Assembly (NCBI GenBank): GCA_026461505.1
Contig: JAPJMW010000054.1
Span: forward strand, 1 to 44,167
Direction: 5' to 3'
DNA length: 44,167 nucleotides
Source of the DNA: Beijerinckiaceae bacterium
GTDB taxonomy: Bacteria > Pseudomonadota > Alphaproteobacteria > Rhizobiales > Beijerinckiaceae
The notes beneath the pieces were generated by a model, which was not told where the DNA came from, ran no database searches, and was given only the letters and a program-made list of their open reading frames with translations. Below are positions 38,962 through 44,167 of this stretch, piece after piece (within the stretch, counting starts at the first letter, position 1; every line of letters begins with the position of its first letter). The translations under genes were made by a program, and so were the position numbers.

Positions 38962-40158
38962 ATGACCCGTCATCATGTGGCTGATCCGGATAAGCGCAAT
39001 GAAGCGATTGAGCCGTCGAGCTTGGTCGCCCATTTTGGCGCGGATGAGCCCTTGGCGCTTGAAAGCGGTGAAAGCCTTGGGCCTTGGTCGATTGCCTATC
39101 AGGCCTATGGCGCGCTCAATGCCGATAAATCCAACGCTATTTTACTTTGCCACGCGCTAACGGGTGATCAGCATGTGGCGAATATCAATCCGGTGACGGG
39201 TAAATCGGGCTGGTGGGAGACGATGGTCGGCCCCGGTAAGCCTTATGATACGGACCGTTTTTTTATCATCTGTGCCAATGTCTTGGGCTCGTGCCTCGGC
39301 ACAACGGGCCCGGCTTCGCTTGATCCCAAGACTGGCAAGCCCTACGCGCTGCATTTTCCGGTCGTGACCATCCGCGACATGGTGAATGCGCAAGCGAAAC
39401 TCGTGGATCGCCTTGGTATCGATACTTTGTTTTGCGTAGCCGGCGGTTCAATGGGTGGCATGCAGGTGCTCGAATGGGCGGCAAGCCATCCTGATCGTGT
39501 TTTTTCCGCAATGCCGATTGCAACGGCGGCCAAACATACCGCGCAAAATATCGCGTTTCACGAAGTGGGCCGACAGGCGGTGATGGCCGATCCCGACTGG
39601 CATTCAGGCCGTTATCTTGAGGAAGGCACGCGGCCCGAAAAAGGTTTGGCGGTTGCACGCATGGCGGCGCATATCACCTATCTCTCCGAGCAGGCTTTGC
39701 ACCGTAAATTCGGGCGCAATTTGCAAGAGCGTGCCGCGCCAACTTTTTCGTTTGATGCCGATTTCGAAGTCGAATCTTATCTGCGTTATCAGGGTCGTTC
39801 TTTCGTTGAGCGGTTTGATGCGAATTCCTATTTGTTTTTGACGCGCGCGATGGATTATTTCGATCTCGCCAAAGAACATGATGGTGTTTTGGCGCGCGCC
39901 TTTAAAGGTTCAAAAACACGCTTTTGCATCGTGTCATTCACATCGGATTGGTTGTTTCCAACGAGTGACTCACGCGCCATTGTTCATGCGTTGAATGCCG
40001 CCGGTGCTTCTGTTTCCTTCGTCGAAATCGAGACCGATAAAGGCCATGATGCCTTTTTGTTGGATGTGCCGGAATTGTTTGAAACAACGCGCGGATTTAT
40101 CGATTCCGCCGCGCGCGCCCGTGGCTTAGCGGTGCCTATGCGGAGGGCTGACGCATGA
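38962..40158 (+). CDS. metX: Homoserine O-acetyltransferase
   Basis: MetX acetylates homoserine at the entry to methionine synthesis. The 398-aa alpha/beta hydrolase has [14 protein letters not shown] near residue 60, the nucleophile elbow [13 protein letters not shown] near 155, an acid Asp region [10 protein letters not shown] near 330, and the catalytic His in KGHDAFLLD near 360. ATG 38962 is preferred over 38956 because GAGAG at 38948-38952 is then 9 nt away. It overlaps metW by ATGA, a pair usual in proteobacteria using the acetyl route. Confidence 0.94.
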   Translation: MTRHHVADPDKRNEAIEPSSLVAHFGADEPLALESGESLGPWSIAYQAYGALNADKSNAILLCHALTGDQHVANINPVTGKSGWWETMVGPGKPYDTDRFFIICANVLGSCLGTTGPASLDPKTGKPYALHFPVVTIRDMVNAQAKLVDRLGIDTLFCVAGGSMGGMQVLEWAASHPDRVFSAMPIATAAKHTAQNIAFHEVGRQAVMADPDWHSGRYLEEGTRPEKGLAVARMAAHITYLSEQALHRKFGRNLQERAAPTFSFDADFEVESYLRYQGRSFVERFDANSYLFLTRAMDYFDLAKEHDGVLARAFKGSKTRFCIVSFTSDWLFPTSDSRAIVHALNAAGASVSFVEIETDKGHDAFLLDVPELFETTRGFIDSAARARGLAVPMRRADA

Positions 40159-40790
40159 GCCCGTTGGAAATGACTGCCGATGCCGCCTTTGCCCGTGTCG
40201 ATCTGCTCAATCTCGCCTCGATGGTGGAACCGGGATCGCGCGTGTTGGATGTGGGCTGCGGAGATGGCTCTCTGTTGCGGCTATTGGCTGAAAAGCGCAG
40301 CGTGGACGCGCGCGGCATCGAATTATCGCAATCGGGCGTGAATCTCTGCGTGGCCAAAGGGCTTTCGGTTATTCAAGGCGATGCGGATACGGACCTTGTT
40401 TATTACCCCGATGGTTCCTTTGATTATGTGATCTTATCGCAAACGCTGCAGGCGATGCGGCAACCGCGTGTGGTTATCGAACATATGCTCCGGATCGGGC
40501 GGCGGGCGATTGTTTCCTTCCCGAATTTCGGCCATTGGAAAATCCGCCTGCAATTATTGGCGACGGGCCGTATGCCCGTGACTAAAAATCTCGCTTACAC
40601 CTGGTATGAGACGCCCAATATCCATTTTTGCACCATCAAAGATTTTGTCGATCTGGTCGACGATATGGGTGCAACGATCGAACAGGCCTCGGCGCTTGAT
40701 CGTTTTGGGCGGCCCGTTGAAATGACATTGCCACGTAGCCTGTGGAACCTGTTTGGCGAGCAGGCCGTGTTTGTTTTATCCGGCAAATAA
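40155..40790 (+). CDS. metW: MetW methyltransferase-fold protein
   Basis: MetW is a small SAM-methyltransferase-like protein needed with MetX for methionine synthesis in several proteobacteria; it appears to activate MetX. The 211-aa protein has the SAM motif [16 protein letters not shown] (about 28-43), [17 protein letters not shown], the [26 protein letters not shown] region, and [18 protein letters not shown]. The start codon overlaps the metX stop by 4 bp. It ends 6 bp from the convergent xerD. Confidence 0.95.
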   Translation: MSPLEMTADAAFARVDLLNLASMVEPGSRVLDVGCGDGSLLRLLAEKRSVDARGIELSQSGVNLCVAKGLSVIQGDADTDLVYYPDGSFDYVILSQTLQAMRQPRVVIEHMLRIGRRAIVSFPNFGHWKIRLQLLATGRMPVTKNLAYTWYETPNIHFCTIKDFVDLVDDMGATIEQASALDRFGRPVEMTLPRSLWNLFGEQAVFVLSGK

Positions 40791-40796
40791 AGCGGT

Positions 40797-41726
40797 TTAT
40801 TCGCTCGTTTTATCTCCCAAAGGATGCAAATCCCGCACAAGGCCTTTAAGCCGCTCATCCGGCAAATGCGTGTAAATTTGTGTCGTTGAGATATCAGCAT
40901 GGCCCAAAAGCTGCTGCACGACGCGCAAATCAGCCCCATTTTGTAATAAATGACTGGCAAAAGCATGGCGTAACACATGCGGGCTGATCAGGCGGGTGGG
41001 AATTCCTGAGGCTGCTGCCAGTGTTTTCAAATCCCGCGCAAAGGCCTGCCTCGTCATATGGCCGCTTTCGCTGTCGGATGGAAAAAGCCATGGCGAGGCC
41101 TTTAAGCGTCCCTCGCCAAGCACTAGGTAGCGCAGCATCGCTTCTTTGGATTTTTCTGTCAGCGGCACTAAGCGTTCGCGCCCGCCTTTGCCTTTAACGG
41201 CCAAGAGTCGATCTTTCGTTCGCGCCGCACGGATGGGCAGCGATACAAGCTCAGAAACGCGCAAGCCCGTGGCGTAGAGTAGTTCCAGCAACGCGACCAT
41301 TCTGGCTGAGCGGAAGCGCTCGCTTTCGGGCCTATCGGCATTTTGAATGCCCTCTTGCACAACCGATAGCAGCCGGTCGACATCGGCGATGGAAAGCGTT
41401 TTAGGTAAAGGACGGCCCTGTTTCGGACCAGAAAGGGCTTGTGCCGGATCTTCCCCCCTTTGCCCTTCGGCATAGAGAAACCGATAAAATTGCCGCAATG
41501 CGGCGAGTTTTCGGGCAGCGGTTGAGGCTTTGAGCCCCGACTGATCAAGAAGTGTGAGATAGTCCCGCAAATCCTCGGTCGTGGCATCTAAAAGCGTCAC
41601 GCCGCCACGATCCAACACCGATTGCGCCCCCTCAAGATCGCGGCGATAGGCCTCAATCGTGTTTTTTGCCGCTCCGCGCTCCGCGGCAAGCATGGCTAAA
41701 AACCCATCAATGGCATCCGGCATCAT
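40797..41726 (-). CDS. xerD: Site-specific tyrosine recombinase XerD
   Basis: XerD, with XerC and FtsK, resolves chromosome dimers at dif. The 309-aa protein has an N-terminal SAM-like core-binding domain (about 1-90) and a catalytic domain with Arg in YATGLRVSELVSL (near 155), His-x-x-Arg in SPHVLRHAFASHLLQNGADLR (near 250), and His plus nucleophile Tyr in LLGHADISTTQIYTHL (near 284). All catalytic residues are kept. Starts at ATG 41726, ATG 41723 or GTG 41732 are possible. It is divergent from aroKB. FtsK, its activator, is at 27403-29883. Confidence 0.93.
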   Translation of the reverse strand: MMPDAIDGFLAMLAAERGAAKNTIEAYRRDLEGAQSVLDRGGVTLLDATTEDLRDYLTLLDQSGLKASTAARKLAALRQFYRFLYAEGQRGEDPAQALSGPKQGRPLPKTLSIADVDRLLSVVQEGIQNADRPESERFRSARMVALLELLYATGLRVSELVSLPIRAARTKDRLLAVKGKGGRERLVPLTEKSKEAMLRYLVLGEGRLKASPWLFPSDSESGHMTRQAFARDLKTLAAASGIPTRLISPHVLRHAFASHLLQNGADLRVVQQLLGHADISTTQIYTHLPDERLKGLVRDLHPLGDKTSE

Positions 41727-41815
41727 GAGCACTCAAAACTCTTTATACGAACCATGATGCAAGATTCGTCGACGCTATGCTATGAGCATGCGCGAAGACG
41801 ACGGGAGTTACGAAC

Positions 41816-43552
41816 GTGGAAGCATTTGGCGGCTCAAGCGATGGCGCACGCGAGCCCGATAAAATGGCGCCGATTTCGAAGGCGCTAGGGTCGCGGTCGA
41901 TTGTTTTGGTCGGCATGATGGGAGCAGGCAAAAGCTCTGTCGGCAAGCGTTTATCGCAACGTCTCGGTCTACCTTTTTTCGACGCGGATACCGAAATTGA
42001 ACGTGCCGCGGACATGACCATTCCTGAGATTTTCGAAAAGCGCGGCGAGGCTGAATTTAGGCAAGGCGAACAGCGCGTGATCGCGCGCTTGTTGGGCGAC
42101 GGGCCGATGATTTTGGCGACGGGTGGTGGCGCTTATATGAATGACGCAACCCGCCAGCTTATCGGCGAACAGGGCATCTCGATTTGGTTAAAGGCCGATT
42201 TCGATGTGTTGATGCGACGGGTGAGAAAGCGCTCAAACCGACCACTTTTGCAAAATCCCGATCCGGAAGGGACTTTAAAAGGCCTGATGGATCTGCGGTA
42301 TCCCGTCTATGCACTGACCGATCTTCACATTCAATCACGTGATGTTGCCCATGATGTGATCGTTGATGAAATCATCGCAGCGATTTCGCGTCATCTCGGT
42401 ATCGGAGTTCCTCTCGTGACGACAAAGCCTCTTTCGCAAGCGCATGTTCGTGTCGATTTACCCGGTCGCGCCTATGACATTGCCATTGGCAGTAATCTTT
42501 TGGAGGAAGCGGGCGAGCGGATAGCCGCTTTAGCGCCCGGTGCAGCCTGCGCGATCGTCACCGACGAAACGGTGGCGGGGATCCATCTGCCGGTATTGGA
42601 AGATAGTTTGAAGGCAGCAGGCATCCGTACGGCCGCGATCCGCGTGCCTTCTGGTGAGCGCTCGAAATCCATGACTGAGCTTGATCGGGTGGTCGACGGT
42701 ATTTTATCCGCCAAGATGGAACGTGGCGATCTCGTCGTGGCTTTAGGCGGTGGCGTTGTCGGTGATCTAGCGGGCTTTGCAGCGGCGATTACCCGTCGTG
42801 GGATGCGGTTCGTGCAAATTCCCACGACATTGCTGGCGCAAGTGGACTCGTCGGTGGGTGGCAAGACCGGTGTAAATTCGTCTCATGGCAAAAACCTGAT
42901 CGGTGCTTTTCATCAGCCGAGCCTCGTTCTGGCCGATGTGGATGTGCTCGATACGCTTTCAAAACGAGAATTTGCTGCGGGTTATGCCGAAGTCGTCAAA
43001 TATGGGCTGATTTCGGACGCCCCTTTCTTCAATTGGCTTGAAGCACATTATTCTGGTATTTTTGCCGGAGGCCCTGATCGCGTCCATGCGATCGAGGTTT
43101 CGTGCAAGGCTAAAGCCGCGATTGTCATGCGCGATGAGCGCGAGGACGGTGATCGCGCTTTGCTTAATCTTGGCCATACGTTCGCGCATGCCTTCGAGCG
43201 TATCGTGGCTTATGACGGCGCTCGTTTGGTGCATGGCGAGGCTGTAGCCATTGGCCTGTGCTGCGCGTTCCGCTTCTCGACCAAGCTTGGATTGTGCAAT
43301 GGTCAAGACGCTGTCCGGATTGAAGCGCATCTTAAGCAAGTGGGACTGCCAACCCATATTCGCGATATTCCGGGATGGAATGCCGATTCAGCCGCCATTT
43401 TGGATGCGATGGCGCAAGATAAAAAAGTAAAGCGCGGAAAACTCACCTTCATTCTCGCTCGCGGAATAGGTGAAAGCTTTATCGCAAACGATGTGGCGAC
43501 CGACGATGTTCGCGCCTATTTGGATGAACATCTGCACATGGATAGAGGTTAA
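41816..43552 (+). CDS. aroKB: Bifunctional shikimate kinase / 3-dehydroquinate synthase (AroK-AroB fusion)
   Basis: One uninterrupted 578-codon frame encodes two chorismate-pathway enzymes. Residues about 25-190 are shikimate kinase: Walker A GMMGAGKSS (33-41), FDADTEIE, the GGGAYMND loop and KRSNRPLL. Residues about 205-575 are 3-dehydroquinate synthase: VPSGERSKSM, GGGVVGDLAGF, KTGVNSSHGKNLIGAFHQP, and GHTFAHAFE with zinc His. GTG 41816 follows GGGAG by 8 nt. An in-frame GTG at 42416 (residue 201), 8 nt after GGAG (42404-42407), could also start a free AroB. Separate aroK and aroB genes are the usual state. Confidence 0.93.
   Translation: MEAFGGSSDGAREPDKMAPISKALGSRSIVLVGMMGAGKSSVGKRLSQRLGLPFFDADTEIERAADMTIPEIFEKRGEAEFRQGEQRVIARLLGDGPMILATGGGAYMNDATRQLIGEQGISIWLKADFDVLMRRVRKRSNRPLLQNPDPEGTLKGLMDLRYPVYALTDLHIQSRDVAHDVIVDEIIAAISRHLGIGVPLVTTKPLSQAHVRVDLPGRAYDIAIGSNLLEEAGERIAALAPGAACAIVTDETVAGIHLPVLEDSLKAAGIRTAAIRVPSGERSKSMTELDRVVDGILSAKMERGDLVVALGGGVVGDLAGFAAAITRRGMRFVQIPTTLLAQVDSSVGGKTGVNSSHGKNLIGAFHQPSLVLADVDVLDTLSKREFAAGYAEVVKYGLISDAPFFNWLEAHYSGIFAGGPDRVHAIEVSCKAKAAIVMRDEREDGDRALLNLGHTFAHAFERIVAYDGARLVHGEAVAIGLCCAFRFSTKLGLCNGQDAVRIEAHLKQVGLPTHIRDIPGWNADSAAILDAMAQDKKVKRGKLTFILARGIGESFIANDVATDDVRAYLDEHLHMDRG
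42404..42418 (+). promoter_or_regulatory. Possible internal ribosome-binding site and GTG start for AroB
   Basis: GGAG at 42404-42407 is followed 8 nt later by an in-frame GTG at 42416. It falls exactly at the junction of the kinase and synthase domains and would give a 378-residue AroB, the normal size. It looks like a relic or a working internal start. Confidence 0.45.
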
Positions 43553-43557
43553 GCACG

Positions 43558-44167
43558 ATGGAAAGCGTCGAAATTCACACCGACCCCTTTCTGGCTTTGG
43601 GTATTGTTATTCTCTGCCTTGCCCTTTCGGCCTTTTTTTCGGGCTCGGAGACAGCGCTAACGGCCGCATCGCGCGCCCGTATGCACGCGCTTGAAAGCTC
43701 TGGCGACGAGCGGGCAGGCATTATCAATCGATTGCTTTTGGCCAAAGAGCGTTTGATCGGCGCGATGCTGATCGGCAATTCGATCGTCAACATCGGCGCG
43801 TCCGCTTTTACAACGAGCGTACTCGTGCAGTTTTTCGGCGCAGAGGGTGCCATTTACGCCACTGTTGTGATGTCGATCCTGATCATTATCTTCGCCGAAG
43901 TGATGCCGAAGACGATGGCGATTTCCACGCCGGACCGTTCGGCGCTCTTGTTGGCACGTCCCGTAGCCCTTGCGGTTGCGCTGTTTGGTCCATTGACGCT
44001 CGCCATTGAGGCCGTCGTACGCGGTATTTTGCGGCCTTTTGGCTTCCGAATTGGGGAAAACGTGGCCGTTCTTTCCGCGACCGAAGAACTGCGCGGCGCT
44101 GTCGACTTGCTGCATAGCGAAGGCAGCGTTGAAACCGAAGCGCGCAAAATGTTTGGCGGATTACTTG
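43558..44167 (+). CDS. CNNM/CorC-HlyC family membrane protein, N-terminal part
   Basis: The gene starts at ATG 43558, 5 bp after aroKB with AGAGG upstream, and runs off the window after about 203 codons. The visible part is a DUF21 (CNNM) domain: a first membrane helix (ALGIVILCLALSAFFSGSETALTAASRARM), GAMLIGNSIVNIGASAFTTSVLVQFFG, and IIIFAEVMPKTMAI with the conserved E-x-x-P-K. The following acidic region should lead to CBS and CorC_HlyC domains outside the window. Such proteins are linked to Mg/Co efflux; the label hemolysin is historical. aroB-CNNM adjacency is usual in Rhizobiales. Confidence 0.88.
   Translation, partial: MESVEIHTDPFLALGIVILCLALSAFFSGSETALTAASRARMHALESSGDERAGIINRLLLAKERLIGAMLIGNSIVNIGASAFTTSVLVQFFGAEGAIYATVVMSILIIIFAEVMPKTMAISTPDRSALLLARPVALAVALFGPLTLAIEAVVRGILRPFGFRIGENVAVLSATEELRGAVDLLHSEGSVETEARKMFGGLL

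Noticed and set aside
41733..41815. dif site or attachment site next to xerD
   Set aside because: No dif-like 28-bp arrangement is seen; dif should lie near the terminus, not near the origin.

Overview
The window is 44 kb of chromosome from an alphaproteobacterium, most likely of the order Hyphomicrobiales (Rhizobiales). This rests on gene content and order: hisE-coaA; timA-mltA-smr; ppsR-type regulator-maf-aroE-coaE-dnaQ facing hemE-hemJ-rho-mnmE-mnmG-rsmG-parA-parB; holA-lptE-leuS; ftsK-lolA-xth; glnK-amtB; DUF2125; chorismate mutase-hisC-tyrC; metX-metW. The genus cannot be named from the sequence alone. Coding density is very high, many genes overlap by ATGA or share stop codons, and several use TTG or GTG starts. 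I see no tRNA, rRNA, IS element, prophage or CRISPR array. This is core, housekeeping DNA.

The central feature is a probable chromosomal replication origin at 9223-9600, the only stretch above 300 bp without a gene. It is AT-rich (about 30 % G+C over 9361-9600 by hand count), lies between divergent genes next to hemE as in Caulobacter and Sinorhizobium, and holds three one-mismatch DnaA boxes. A perfect CtrA box (TTAA-N7-TTAA) with a GANTC methylation site inside its spacer lies directly before the hemE start codon. Two perfect 16-bp parS sites (13921-13936 and 15922-15937) lie in mnmG and rsmG, just upstream of parA-parB. Origin, segregation sites and partition genes therefore sit within 9 kb. 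A second perfect CtrA box precedes ftsK.

Layout. 1-5000: hisE end, coaA, and a leftward cluster timA-mltA-smr-XRE regulator-adenosine kinase. 5000-9222: secB rightward, then a tightly coupled leftward operon (ppsR-type regulator, maf, aroE, coaE, dnaQ). 9601-18308: rightward hemE, hemJ, rho, mnmE, mnmG, rsmG, parA, parB. 18305-22502: leftward leuS-lptE-holA. 22630-26552: yggS; an L,D-transpeptidase/HAD pair; an OmpR-type regulator with an atypical receiver overlapping a cyclic-nucleotide-binding protein gene; xth. 26643-31961: lolA and ftsK, then amtB and glnK behind a sigma-54 promoter. 32058-35909: thioesterase, UbiH-family hydroxylase, ChaC, DUF2125. 35903-40790: leftward chorismate mutase-hisC-tyrC and rightward metX-metW. 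40797-44167: xerD, a fused aroK-aroB gene, and the start of a CNNM/CorC-type membrane protein gene.

No obviously new system stands out. The most interesting items are the origin/CtrA/CcrM/parS arrangement, the in-frame AroK-AroB fusion with a well-placed internal start for AroB, the degenerate receiver regulator coupled to a cNMP-binding protein, mutually exclusive hairpins in the rho leader, and an eroded G4 motif in MnmE.
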